A stretch of DNA of 64,000 nucleotides from Ailanthus altissimus (taxonomy: Eukaryota; Streptophyta; Magnoliopsida; Sapindales; Simaroubaceae), in the NCBI GenBank assembly GCA_946807835.1, contig OX327690.1:6730501-6794500 (forward strand), written 5' to 3'. A program made the translations under genes and the position numbers. Position 1 is the stretch's first letter; every line of letters begins with the position of its first letter. The notes below the pieces were generated by a model. The model had not been told where the DNA came from and did not search any database. It saw only the letters and a program-made list of their open reading frames with translations. Below are positions 1 through 11,720 of this stretch, piece after piece.

Positions 1-114
1 CACTTATTCATTTCCTACTTTTACCTTTTCGAGCAAAAACAATTCTCTTTTGACACTCTAAGGAAATCTTCGAGGCACTCAACTTGTTCTTCACCAACCT
101 TCAAAATTTTCTTC

Positions 115-218
115 GTAAGTTTCATCAATTTTTACTTTTTGATCTTTTAAATTTTATTTTTACCCTTGATTATCTGTTTTAGTTATATTTGATCTTAACT
201 TATCACCCTTTTTTACAG
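115..218 (+). other. Candidate 5'-UTR intron of the antisense ORF
   Basis: A GTAAGT donor at 115 and an acceptor ending ACAG at 218, preceded by a T-rich tract, bound a 104-nt AT-rich segment that ends 26 nt before the ATG at 245. The related ORF in the second Tat element keeps a GGTAAAA donor-like site at the matching place (near 57313, minus strand) but its acceptor is not evident. This is a sequence-pattern call only. Confidence 0.45.
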
Positions 219-244
219 TTTAACTTGTTATATATCATCTTCAA

Positions 245-2127
245 ATGGCATCAAAGTCAACTTCCTTGGCAATCACAAGATCTAAGAAATAAAAATTAGC
301 TGAGGTTATTGAGAACCCTTTATCTTTTCTTGCTACATCTCAGGATATTCCAAAAGGTGACCAGGTTACCTTAAAGTACTTTCCTTCATAGCTGACTCTT
401 CATGATACACCTTAGATCCTTATAATATAGTTATTATTCCTAAGTACTTTAGGTTCTTTCCTACTTATCAGGCTAACCTTATAAGGTTTAGTTATAAACA
501 CAATATGGCCACATGGTAGACCTATAGGGATATTAGATTTTAGCCTAAACCATTAGCTGACTTTAAAGGTTGGCTAAATCACTTAGAATCTTATCATTGC
601 CTTATTTGAAAATCAATCAAGGTATTTAACCTTATCCAACTCTATAGATATTAGATCCCTTTACACAATGGTCTTATATTGACCTTATTAATTTTTTGGT
701 CTAAGGTATGTAATACATTTTACTTTAGGTTCACTATATGACCTTAACTTTATATGACTTAACCATCTTATTCAACCTGCCTATCCATAGGTAAAGATCA
801 CAGCCATATTAATGGTAGGTGAGATCAACTTAGATGTAACAAAAGTTAAATTGAGTTTTGGAAAATTCGTGGGTAAGTTTAGACAAAAATTCGCTAACTC
901 TTCTAGGTTTGAGTACTTTGCCTTTCTTCTATATTGGTTGTGCAAATACAGCTTATACAACCCTTCATCTCTAAATTCTTTACTTCTAGATTTCAGCCTA
1001 CTTTTCATACTTTTTCAAAACCACCTCACAACCACTCATAAATCGGATTAATTGCTATATCCTCTGGCTAATTTAGTGACAACTCAAGGAAGGTCAGTTT
1101 AAGGATTACTTTCAATACTTTTACACTACCATTTTACTAAATGGAAAGATTTTTTGTTGGTTTAAACTGGCTGAGTTTGCTCCTCAATAGATAAGGAGGT
1201 TCTATAAAGAAATCCGTCTAGTGCCAAAGAATCCGATCTTAATGCTGACTGGCACAAGTCTTAGGTTAGTTGTCTCATTACTAAAGATCTTCATCATGGA
1301 GCCATCATTATAATGGCTAAAAATAATAAATATGGGGTAGAGACTTATCACTCGCAATGGGTCAGTCAACAATTTGGTTTTGTCCAAGTCATCCCACATC
1401 CTAACTTATTCTCAGACAAACAGTAGTTTCCAATTAGATTCATTTTTAAGGACTTGCATTTTACTGAGGAAACCTTCCAAGTATCTGCTTAATTAAAAAT
1501 GTCCTTACAATTAGTCAACCTCCCTATTTCTCTTGGTCGGCTCGACTTATTTGATGAATAATATGAGTAGGTAGTCAGTATACATTTCACTTTATCTATA
1601 GATTAAGTAATTATTCTTCACAATTTCGATGCTGGTGAAGACACTAATTTTTGTAGTGATGTATAGGTCAGCCAAAAGAAGACACTGGGTAAGCTCATTC
1701 AAAAAATTTTTGTATTCAAAAAGTAATATAGCTTCAAATACAACTATAATAGATTAGATGAAATGGAAAAAACTATATCAATAAATACAGAAGAACTCAT
1801 TTTGGAACACAAGTGATCATTTATAAAATGTTAAACCAAATGGGTTCGAACTGGTAACCATTGGTTTAAAAAGGCCTTCTTTGATTGACCATTTGTGGAT
1901 CTAAGGCCTTTAATTATATTGGCTAAGTTCAACATTACTGCTAAAATTTCACACAAAAATTGGTCAACTTGGATCAGGTTATACATCTTCTTGACAACCG
2001 TCCAAAGAAGTCGATTTTGAAGAAAAGCTTAAAGTTGAAAAATAAGAAGGTTCCTGAGGCCGAGCAAGAAATTAAGAAGATCGACTCTTCCATTTTTTGC
2101 TTCCTTTCGATTTTGGAACAAATGTAA
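245..2127 (+). pseudogene. Antisense ORF of the Tat element, plant-mobile-domain-like
   Basis: It starts with ATG at 245 (MASKS...) and ends at 2125-2127 after a C-terminus reading SILEQM. Many in-frame stops and frameshifts break it. Around 540-780 a pattern FKGWLNHLES, followed by VFNLIQLYRY and then LLIFWSK-like residues, resembles the aminotransferase-like plant mobile domain (PMD) family, where a W-x2-x-E motif precedes a YDAI..SRY motif. The same ORF lies antisense in the second Tat element (50544-57219), and both share start, central motif and end. Its role in the element is not known. Gag, pol and this ORF converge tail to tail. The PMD assignment rests on visual similarity only. Confidence 0.6.
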
Positions 2128-2449
2128 ACTCTGTATTTAGTTATCTTTTTTGTAATTTTGAACTATCGAATGAATTAATATGAATGAATTAAACAGTATT
2201 GTCGATCAAAAGATTTGTGTCCTTTCAATCTCATTATTATTTTTATTAAATCAATCAGTAAATTGCCATTCAATTTTGAATGTGATATAACTAGTTAAAA
2301 TTAGGCCAGCTTTCTAATTTCAGATTAATCAACATAAGTACAATTGACAACATCAGTTTTTAAAAGATTAAATCATTCGTATTTATAATTGGCTTTGGTT
2401 AACAATTTTCCTAAACCGGTCACTTAAATCAACCTCAAGACCAAAACAT

Positions 2450-3560
2450 TTCCTTATCAATGCCTTCCCAAATATTTGGTTGATAAGTCTTTAAATATTT
2501 TCCATTAATGGTTCTTGGGTGTTCAACTTTGTCTAAATTGGCTAATAGATATGCCCCTTACCTATAATTTTGGCAACCTTGAATAGGCCTTCTCAATTTA
2601 GAATAAATTTCCTAAAGATTGTTCCTTTAAGACGATAGAAATGATAACCTTTCATACTAACTCATTTATTTTGAAGAACTTGAGCCTCACTGTTTTGTTG
2701 TAAGCTATTTTCACTCTTTTCTTTTTCGCCTCAAGTTAATTTAAGGCTTTAATGTGGTCTTGCTCTAATTTATCCAATTCCTTTATAATGACGTCCAGAT
2801 ATTCTTTAGTGCTTAGTTTGCTTGATCTTGCCTTCTCATGGAATGGGCTATGAGTTCCATTGAGACCATGACTTTGTGTCCATAGACTAACTGGTAAGGG
2901 GAAACTTCTGTACCTGTCTTTGTGTTAACTCGGTTTGCCCATAAAAACTCTTGCAATTTCTTTTGACAGGCCATTGGATTTTCTTTTTGATTACTTTTTT
3001 AAGTCCCAGGATGAGTGATTTCTTAGTTGATTCAGTTTGTCCATTTGACTAAGTATAGTAAAGAGTACTATGTATTAAAGTAATGTCAAATTCTTTTGCA
3101 AAATCGACCATTTCTTCTCCTATAAAGACTGCACCTTAGTTAGTTGTGATAGACTATAGAAGGCTACGTCAATATATGATGTTCTCTTTGATGAACTTAA
3201 TTACCAATTGTTGTATAATCATTTTTAAATGGATAACTTCTACCCACTTAGTGAAGTAGTCGATCTTCACTAAGATGAAAGTATGTTACTTTGAAGAATG
3301 AGGATAAATGGTCCTAATAATATCAATTGCCCATCCTCTAAATGGCTAAGGTCTAATGATGGCATATATCTCTTCAGCTGGGACTATCTGAACAGGGCCA
3401 TGCTTTTGACATTCTTTACATCCTCCAGCATAATTGTGTCAATCCTTTTTATGGTCGACCATCAGAAACTATTCTTTAAAATAGACTTCTTCATTAACCT
3501 GCCACTCAAATGTGCTTATACTAGTCCTTCGCGTGCCTTAGCCTTTACTAATATATATAT
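2450..3560 (-). pseudogene. Gypsy integrase remnant
   Basis: Minus-strand translation gives the integrase core: GWAIDII near 3340, then HTFILVKIDYFTKWVEV near 3270-3230, and further on GAVFIGEEMVDFAKEF and an HSTLYY..SNGQTE pattern, all typical of Gypsy integrase. The C-terminal part near 2640-2450 keeps the EGLFKVAKIIGKGHIY segment found just before the end of plant Gypsy pol. The first catalytic Asp (in AID) is present. A zinc-finger remnant with a CQKHGP-like tail is near 3430-3390. Stops and frameshifts throughout mean no function. Confidence 0.75.
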
Positions 3561-3798
3561 TTTTAGGTCGATACATTTTAGTAGCTCTGTCAAAGGTCCT
3601 CTTCTAACTAGTTTTCATGCAAAGTAGGCAAACTCAGGTGCTACAATTTTTAAGGTTTGATTTGCATTATCATCAAGGTTCTTCGTGTACTTGATTAATT
3701 CATCCCTTCAACCCGAACTCAAAATTATTTACAACATCAGCTTTGACACCTTATTTTTTAAGACTTCCACTTCATTATTGAAGATATAAGAATTAGGC

Positions 3799-3846
3799 CG
3801 ATATATAATAGGATTTCTTCTACGATATATAATAGGATTTCTTCTA
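3799..3846. repeat. Perfect 24-bp tandem duplication
   Basis: Two identical 24-bp units abut (3799-3822 and 3823-3846) inside the RNase H to integrase linker of the dead Gypsy element. Perfect identity in a decayed context suggests a recent slippage event. Confidence 0.9.
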
Positions 3847-4270
3847 AAGCTTTCTTAAACCCAAATATCCATAGGGCTAAATCATTGGCTTTTGAATTTC
3901 CTACCTGTGTAGAAAATTCAATCAAGGTAGAATGGAATCCTTGAAGAAGGTGTCGAGCTTTGTTGCAGAATTATATCAAAAGATCAAATTTATAATTATA
4001 CTCACCTAATATCTGTTTGATGAATAATAATTCACTTTTGACTTTTATATGTTTTACTCCTATTTTTGCAATTTTTATGCTGATAATAAAAGCTTCATAT
4101 TCAGCTTAATTGTTGGTGTAAGAAAAATTCAACATGAAAGACATCATCGTTTTTATACCATATAGGGAGACTAGAACAATGTTTGCTTGGGCTGCTTGGG
4201 CTATCCTTGATCCATCAAACTATAGTTGCCATAATTGACTACTAATACAACCAATCTCTAAGTCAACATC
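3800..4270 (-). pseudogene. Gypsy RNase H remnant
   Basis: Minus-strand frames show WQLYFDGSR near 4230 (the FDGS motif with the first catalytic Asp), then AEYEAFIISIKIAKI near 4100 (the catalytic Glu in the EYEA context) and a SKANDLALW segment near 3880, in the order of plant Tat RNase H domains. Frames shift and stops occur, so it is inactive. Confidence 0.7.
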
Positions 4271-4699
4271 AGGCGAGTAAAAGGATGGATTATCTACTAG
4301 GAAATTAGCTAAGGCTTGTCCCTTGATGGTTTTCTGAGAGATATACTTCAAAGAATATTTGGATAAACCGATTGCCTATTTTCTTAGCTGATTCCTTAAG
4401 AATGGTTTTGGTAGCAGATACTAAATAATATCGATTTGGCTTACAATGTGCACAATAGTTGGAAATATGTAATAACTAAATTTTGTGCAAGAAAAATAAA
4501 GAGCTAAAAATAACTTCTCAATGGTCGTATTATTTTGGCATCATTCAGAACTCAATTGAGATCATAAATGACATTCTCTACCCTTTCATGCTTTTAGGCC
4601 AACATGCTACTGATAGACTTTTCGATCGCCAAAATATAGAGGATAAAGGGTAAGCCTATCTTCTAAGGAACTATGACTGATGGCCTCGTAAGGTACTTC

Positions 4700-5950
4700 T
4701 TGATTTCATTAAAGGCCTGTTGATGATGTATAGTTTATTTAAATTCCTCGATGTTCTTTAATTTTAATAAGGGTGACCACAGATGAAGATGTCCATCTGA
4801 ATTTGAAATAAATTGTCTTAAACAACTAATCTTGTCGATTAATTGTTAAAGTTCTTTCTTAGTTCTTGGTATAAGTGCTTCGGTTATGGCCTTAACTTTA
4901 TTGTTGTCTACCCCCCCACTAATGTACCAAGAATATAAGAAAGTTACGTGCTGATACCCTGAATACATATTTTAAGGGATTCATCTTTAACTGGCGGAAC
5001 CTCATTTTATCGAATGCTAACCTTAATTTGGTTAAGTGCCTATCATCCAAATTGGACTTAACCACCATATCATTGATATAAACTTCTATAAATCAGTCAA
5101 TCATGTCATAGAAGATGGTGTCTATTGCACTTTAATATGTCACTTCGGTATTTTCAAATCAAATGACATCAATATCCATTCATATGTCTTAATATCCTTA
5201 GGCATCTAAATGCCATCTTGCTAACATCTGAATTTTTGATATATCTAGTTATACCTAGAATGGCCATAAAATAACTCATGATCGCATGTCCGAATCTACC
5301 AACACATCTGCAATAAACATAGGATATTCATCCTTTGTAATCATTATATTTAGATTTTTAAAATTGATGCAAATGTGTAACTTGCTATTTTTCTTGATAA
5401 TTAATACCATATTAGATAGCCATCCCATATAATTGGCTGGCCTTATGAAGCCCGCTTGGAGAAGTTATTTAATTTCTTCTGCTATCTTTTCTTTGATTTC
5501 TCTTAACATTCTCATCATGTGTTTTTTGCAAGGCCAAAATCCTTCCTTTATTTTTAGTCTATACTTTATTAATGTTTAGCTTAGTTTTGGCATTTTGGTG
5601 TAGTTCCATGTGAAATAATCCACATATTCCCTCACTAGTGCCACCAACTTAGTTCAAATACTAGATCCAATTGTGCATTGATGAAAATCGGCCTAAACTC
5701 ATCCTTAGTTCCCAAATTGATTTCACAAAGTTAACTTTGTGTTTGAGGATTTTGGTAATCTAACTTTGTTAGGGCTAGTTTTATTTCCCCTATGTCAAGG
5801 CCGATTTAGGGATCTTAAGTCTCCATTTTATATACGTATTTAGCCAAAACTAATATGTGAGACTCGAAATGTCTATTCATCAGAAAAATAAGCAAGGCGT
5901 TAACCTATTTTAATGGTTGAGTTCTCCATTTAATAGTTTGGTCGTTTCTC
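4700..5950 (-). pseudogene. Gypsy reverse transcriptase remnant
   Basis: On the minus strand near 5460-5290 an AGFIRPANYMGWLSN segment, then KLHICINFKNLN and KDEYPM, mark the fingers and palm of a Gypsy RT. The catalytic box at about 5080 reads YINDM instead of YxDDx, so one of the two metal-binding Asp residues is lost. It continues into a VVKSNLDD segment. The thumb and connection follow down to about 4700. Multiple stops occur. Confidence 0.75.
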
Positions 5951-6119
5951 TTTTAAATCGGCCATCAACATTCTTCATGAGAATGGTGGATCTAACTAAT
6001 AAGTCATTTAAAGATGTTAATTCTACTTGGTCATTCCTAACAAAGGGATTTGAATCGGCATGGATGATTCAGTAGACCCATTGGGTTGTCATCTAAAAAT
6101 TATTTGAAGCATGCTAGAT

Positions 6120-6430
6120 GGTAAGGTGTTGTTAGAGTAGATCTAATCTCTTCTTAACAAGATATTATAGTCATTTAATGTGTTAACTACATAGAATGGT
6201 TCTTCTCACTCTATGTGACTGATTTTAACCCTAAATGATGTAAACCCATCAACAAGAGTTTCTTGACTAACAAAATCGATCATAATTATCTTTAATGGTT
6301 CTAACTTTCCTTTACACATTCCTAATTTCTTCAACATTCGAAGAGGTAAAATGTTTACTCTACACCCATTGTCAATGAGGATCCTCTTACAATGAACTCC
6401 ATTGAGTTGGCCTTAACATAAAGTGACTGA
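6120..6430 (-). pseudogene. Gypsy aspartic protease remnant
   Basis: The minus-strand frame reads RILIDNGCRVNILP near 6390, matching the active-site segment of Tat proteases (ILIDxGSSVNILP). The Asp is retained. KKLGMCKGKLEPL and NTLNDYNILLRRD follow, the conserved C-terminal half. A stop lies between SHIE and EEPFYVV. The domain sits between gag and RT as expected. Confidence 0.75.
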
Positions 6431-6804
6431 ATATATTAGGTCATTTTACTGAGAGGTTGAGAAAGGGTCAACAATGTCGATTCTTAAGTTGTATAGCTTG
6501 TGGTAGTGATAAATCTCGACAATGTCCCTATCAAGAGTTGAAGCTTGTCCAGGCTTAGATTGAAAGGATTTTGATAGCATGATGACCTTATTGAAAATTG
6601 TTTTTTGAGTTTCTTTTTGCTCACTTGCCCTTTGGTCTACTTTGTCCTTATTGAGTGTTACCCAAAATTTCTTTGACAGTAATAGAGATTGTTGACCATC
6701 ATAAGTTAGTTGGGTAATTTGTCAACTTTCTATCAATCTATTGCTATAGAGCTTTTTGTTCAGATTATCTATCTTAGCTAAGTGTACTTCTATCTCTTAG
6801 CTAC

Positions 6805-8111
6805 TGATGCGCAAGTATACGCTATCATAACAAGTAATAAAGAGACTTAATAAGTCGGATGTCGAACCCACAGGGATAATTTCTTCTTTTCAACCAAGTA
6901 CTAAAATTATGTCTTTCTAATAATTATTTAGAAAAATAAAAATTTAAGAATGAAGTAGAAAATATAAAAGCAATGACACAATGTAAAGAGATTTAGGTGA
7001 TAACAATATAGAGAAAACCTAGGATCAATACTATCCCTCAATATGCTTTTTAATGATTAATCTTCTAATATTTAATTTCCTTAATCTTTGTTATTGATCA
7101 AGACACTAATGTATTTACAAGCCTCTTCCAAAGTCATGCAAGTATACCTTAATTTACCAAATACCTATATTCCAATGGTACTTGTAATAAATTAAGATTC
7201 ATTAAGATTAAGTCTTATTAATCATACATGCCAATTAGGTATATTGCTATCCTAATTTGAAACTTGTATATGCAATATTAAATATTACTCTATAATCATG
7301 CATCAAATTACCTAGGTCTAAATATAATAATTTATCTTCCGATTTTATAAAAAATATTACCTATTCATTCACCATATATTGGCTAGATATATTGAAGCAT
7401 TAAGAATAAGTAATTTGAATAACAAAGAACTAAGTTTATTAAATATTAAAAAGATATGACAATTAAGCATACATATTGAGTTCAAGTATTAACCCTAGAA
7501 AGAAAATTTAGTTCATGGCTATAAAAGAACAGTGGCAAAAATAATAAGAAATCTTGATACAATCAATAGTAAACCGATATAGACTTCGAATTTGTCTTGA
7601 TTGCGCAACCTAAGAAACTCTTGACGCTGAAGAATGCCTTGAATCTCTCTTTATAGCTGCTTCAATTAAACTCTAATTGCTTTCTAAGCTTGTGCTGTGT
7701 GTTTCTTGATGTTCTTGTATTGCTCTTGGGTGATTTTGGATGTTTTTGGATGATCTCATCAGATTAGGACTCGCACTACCGTTGGAGCGCTATGTGTAAA
7801 AGGTCTCACCTTTAGAGCGATGAGGTGTTGGCGCTGGAGCTCTAGTCTACTACTGGCGCGGTGGTGAGCTAGCACTGAGGCACCAAATTGTGACTTAAAT
7901 ATGTCTTTTTTCTTATTTTCTTATTTTGATCACTGTTCCAACATTGGGGTAAAAATCTTTGTGGTGCTGAGGCGATAGGTCCATATTTTTTAAATTTCGT
8001 TCAAGTCCCTATAAATAATAATAATGCACATAAATAGTCATTTATTCTCATAAAATAATAAAATATCAAAATAAAAACATAAGAAAATATATAACAATTA
8101 TGTCCTTATCA
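6805..8111 (-). repeat. Solo-LTR-like insertion, gypsy type (copy 1)
   Basis: It begins TGATGCGC and ends TTATCA, so TGAT/ATCA termini. A closely similar copy lies at 50701-54291 in another context, which defines the ends. Read on the minus strand, it has a CCCTGTGGGTTCGAC motif near its 3' end that I know from Athila-type Gypsy LTRs, and a TATAAAGAGAG box near 7650. Just upstream of that box is a GC-rich block (about 7760-7980). The flanking 5-mers (gctac and actat) differ by two transitions, so a decayed TSD is possible but not shown. Lineage is tentative. Confidence 0.6.
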
Positions 8112-8852
8112 ACTATCATCCTCTCCATGATGCTAGACGGCTTTCTCTAAGCTTCTTAATTGATCATGCCTTTGCATGCATCTCTTTTGTGTTTTAGTTA
8201 GCTTGGGTGTATTTTTATTATTGTAATAGCCTCATACCTGATCAAATATGGTCCTTTTCAGAACATTGTACTCCCATTGATTGACTCTGTGTACCCTCTG
8301 CTTAATATTAGCGCTGCAAAGTCGACCTTTAGATGAATGGTCTTTAACCATCCTTAATGACTTTTGCAATAGTTGTTTGGCATTGTTGGCAGACCAAACA
8401 AAATTTCTTAATAGTAGGCTCTTTAGACAGAGCTGGCTCTTTAGTGATGATTCTCTCTTTTCGGGAGCCATATTCAATAGTATCCCCTACCTGAATCTTT
8501 ATCCTTTACTTATTAGAAGTCCATATTTAAGCAGAGGACCTTTCTCCCAAACGATTTTCTTTTGGTAAAAGGTATAACCATATTTATATCCGCGGTAGGG
8601 AAGGGATCGGTTTTAATAATAAGGGACTTACCTATGGAGCTAAACAACAGTCGACCTTTAGTAATAAACTATTGAATTTCATTTATAATACAGTAATTTA
8701 TATTGTGTCTCCAAGAGTTTTTCTACATGTAATAATCCTTACTAGCTTTTTGTTCGAACAACGGGATGGTAGGCCCTTTAAAGAGCTTGATTTGCTTATA
8801 CTTTAAAAGCTTATCTAATATCTCGCCAGCTTTTCTTAAGTTGAACGAATAC
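8112..8852 (-). pseudogene. Gypsy gag remnant, C-terminal part
   Basis: The minus strand runs from about 8850 with SFNLRKAGEILDKLLKYKQI, then KDYY.., a degenerate zinc knuckle (NSWRHNINYC) near 8710, then FITKGRLLFS. A basic tail near 8150 (LTKTQKRCMQR) is typical of the end of Tat gag. It continues directly from the gag part at 11721 once the solo LTR at 8853-11715 is removed. Confidence 0.7.
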
Positions 8853-11715
8853 TGTCACGCCCCAGACCCAAAAGATCCGACACACGACATCACTTACATT
8901 CATTCAATAATACTGCATGTGCACTCATAAATAATATTACACAAAATTTTCAACTTTCCTTCAACACAGAAATCCTTAGCAAGTTGCTAGTAAGTTCAAC
9001 ACTAAAATCAACCCATAACTTAACATATAAATATAAACTTCTCTTGACCATATTTAAACATTCATTTCAATTTCTTTCAGAATTATAACAATTGAATTAT
9101 GACTGGGACAATTAATAAACCGGAGATACGCAGAGTTTTCTCAGAGATTAACACTCTACTATGTCACCAGTAGCAACTTTGTTACCGGAAGCCCAGAATA
9201 TATTAATTGTAAATTCTTACTTAAAATCAATCCATTACTACACTTGGTGAAACTTAAACTAAGTCCAACCACACATAATAAAATAATACATAGGTATTTA
9301 TTCAATAGGGACAAATCAAATATCTTATCCCACGTGTCCTCAAATGAAACACTTAGCAACCTAACAACTTAGGGAACCCAAGGAACAGCAGAAGCCTTGC
9401 CAAATCCGCTAAGCACACATGTACCTTATTTACCTGAAATCACCATAAACTATAATGAGTATAAAACTCAGTAAGCATACTAGTTTTTCATATATCAAAT
9501 ACAAATGCATATATGTACAATATGCATATGTATGATATGCTGTGATCAATCAAAATCATAATCTTATCAAATCACATATCATGTAAGCGCTTACACATTC
9601 TTTCAAAACACATAATAGGAATACCATCACTCAACTACTACTTAGTAGGACTTACATATCACATATCACATATCACATAATGAGCCAAATATCACTCGTA
9701 GGTGACATACCGTATGAGAGAAATAGTACAAGTGAGGTCTTGAATAACACATATATAATGCTTATGCCCGAAGGTAAAAGCCAAACCCTCACCCTGATCA
9801 TCAGTGAGTCCTCTCACATGCACCAATACGCCACCACACGAATGTGATGACTCACTCTTCCTTTAGGTACCAATAGGATCCTCCCTACATACGGAACACA
9901 TAACATATACCAATCCCAAAGGAAAGGCCACACATAAAGGCTCCACAAATCACATAAAATGCCTACTAAGTTAACAGTGAGTTCAAGTACCCTCAAAACA
10001 CAAAATATTTCTCATGGACATATTACACTTCAAAAGCTTTCTTTGTTAAACATATCTTATTTTGAAAGCTCACTTTCAAAAAACACATGTATGTCCATGC
10101 TCAATGCCAATGCTCATATTCATAAACATATATTCACATTTCATATCAAAATATACTTTGACATAACATAAACATATTCTTAACTACATTTACAAAATCA
10201 TTCATAACACTTACTATGTTTATTGTGATTCCAGTAAAAAGTCTAGTATACTTACCTCTTAACACTTTCAGCTACAAGGCTTAAATCTCCTTAACCTATC
10301 AATGAAGATTAATCCTTTCATAAGCCTCACAATTCACACAAAATACTTTAAATAGCTTACAAAATTATACACAATGCATTTATCACATCAAATTGGTCTA
10401 AATATTTGGTTTCTCAAAACCTGTCATTCTGACCACTTACACTTAACAAAAATTTCTAATACATCAAATGATGTCCAATTACTCCAAAATCAGAATATAC
10501 CATTCTTGACTCATATATCCTTCTTATATATGAACATTATATCAAATTTCCTACACAATCCATTCCATACACACCATCGAATCCAAACTACAAACCTGAC
10601 AGGATCAAGATACTTACTGAACAGTATTCAATATCCCAATTTTATAAAATCATATACTAACTCAAAAATTATAAAACTACCACATAATTACTCTTAACAC
10701 ATATCTCAGTCCATGATAAATATTGCACTTCCAAATCACTGCCAAAAGTATTTTAAAACTATTTTATTCTATAACTTTAAAAATCTGTTAATCAAATATT
10801 ACAATGAGCTGATACACTTTAGAAAATCATAACACTTCAACCACATTGATCTAAATTCTCAATTCCGAGTATATCATATTAGACATATAAAATTATCATA
10901 TTCCACAAATTCATAATTTTTGAAGATCATTCAGTAGGACAAAATTATTTTTCACTGTACTATACTGTTTACACAGGAAATTTCCAGAATTTCAGGGTCA
11001 TTTTGGTAAATTCACTATAAATTCAATTTCCAGAATTTTCAATCGATTCAAAGTCTCAGATGATCCTTAACATGTCTAATTTCATATACTCAAAATTCAA
11101 AACCAGAATCGAATCAAAACAATTTATAAAATTCCTAGATCAAGAGGTTATCCAGCAGAAATTCCATAATTCATCATGATTTATCAAACTATCTTATAGA
11201 TCATCATCAATTCTCATATGATCTTACGAAATACACAACAAATCCTCAATTATACATATTTTCAGAAATCAAAACTTAAAGGAATTAACTTAGTTAATAC
11301 CAATAAATTGAAAAATACGTATGATATACCTCTTGAAATTCAAAATTCCAATTTCTTCTTCTTTTTCTTCTTTTTCTCCTCTTTCTCTCTCCTCTATTTC
11401 TCTCTTCTCTCTCTTAAAATGGGTAGCTCGACCTAAAAATGGTAAATTAGGGTTTAAAAGTGTATTTTTATACTAAGAGGCTAATTTTTGGTATTTATTA
11501 ATTTGCCCCCAAAACTTTCAAAGTATAACAATTTGGTCCCTAAAATAAATCTAAAGTCATACAAACAAACCCAATACTAATCGTATATCCTTAACCTATA
11601 AAAATATTACTAATAACAATATATAATTCAAGTATCACCAACATACAAATAAAATACGTATATTTATACATATATAAATACTTATTCTTACCAGTCGTGG
11701 ATACTGGTTACTACA
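8853..11715 (-). repeat. 2.86-kb solo LTR with 5-bp TSD (AATAC)
   Basis: The plus strand starts TGTCACGCCCC and ends GGTTACTACA, giving TG...CA ends. AATAC flanks both sides (8848-8852 and 11716-11720). Removing the element and one AATAC restores a continuous gag reading frame on the minus strand across the junction. Promoter-like signals (TATAAAAATACAC near 11470, followed by an AAACCCTAA leader and a long CT/TTC tract at 11350-11415) point to minus-strand orientation. No coding domain was seen inside; small ORFs here look random. Lineage unknown, but a Gypsy-size LTR is likely. Confidence 0.85.
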
Positions 11716-11720
11716 AATAC

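Noticed and set aside
3298..3627. 109-codon plus-strand ORF
   Set aside because: It is the antisense shadow of the integrase remnant on the minus strand.
6800..8116. Confident TSD for the gypsy-type solo LTR
   Set aside because: gctac and actat agree at only 3 of 5; the second copy has no matching flanks.
10374..10697. 107-codon ORF in the 2.86-kb solo LTR
   Set aside because: Biased composition, no domain, opposite to the likely LTR orientation.
11350..11415. CT/TTC tract as a polypurine tract of a retroelement
   Set aside because: It is inside the solo LTR, after the likely TATA box on the minus strand, so it is leader sequence and not next to an LTR start.
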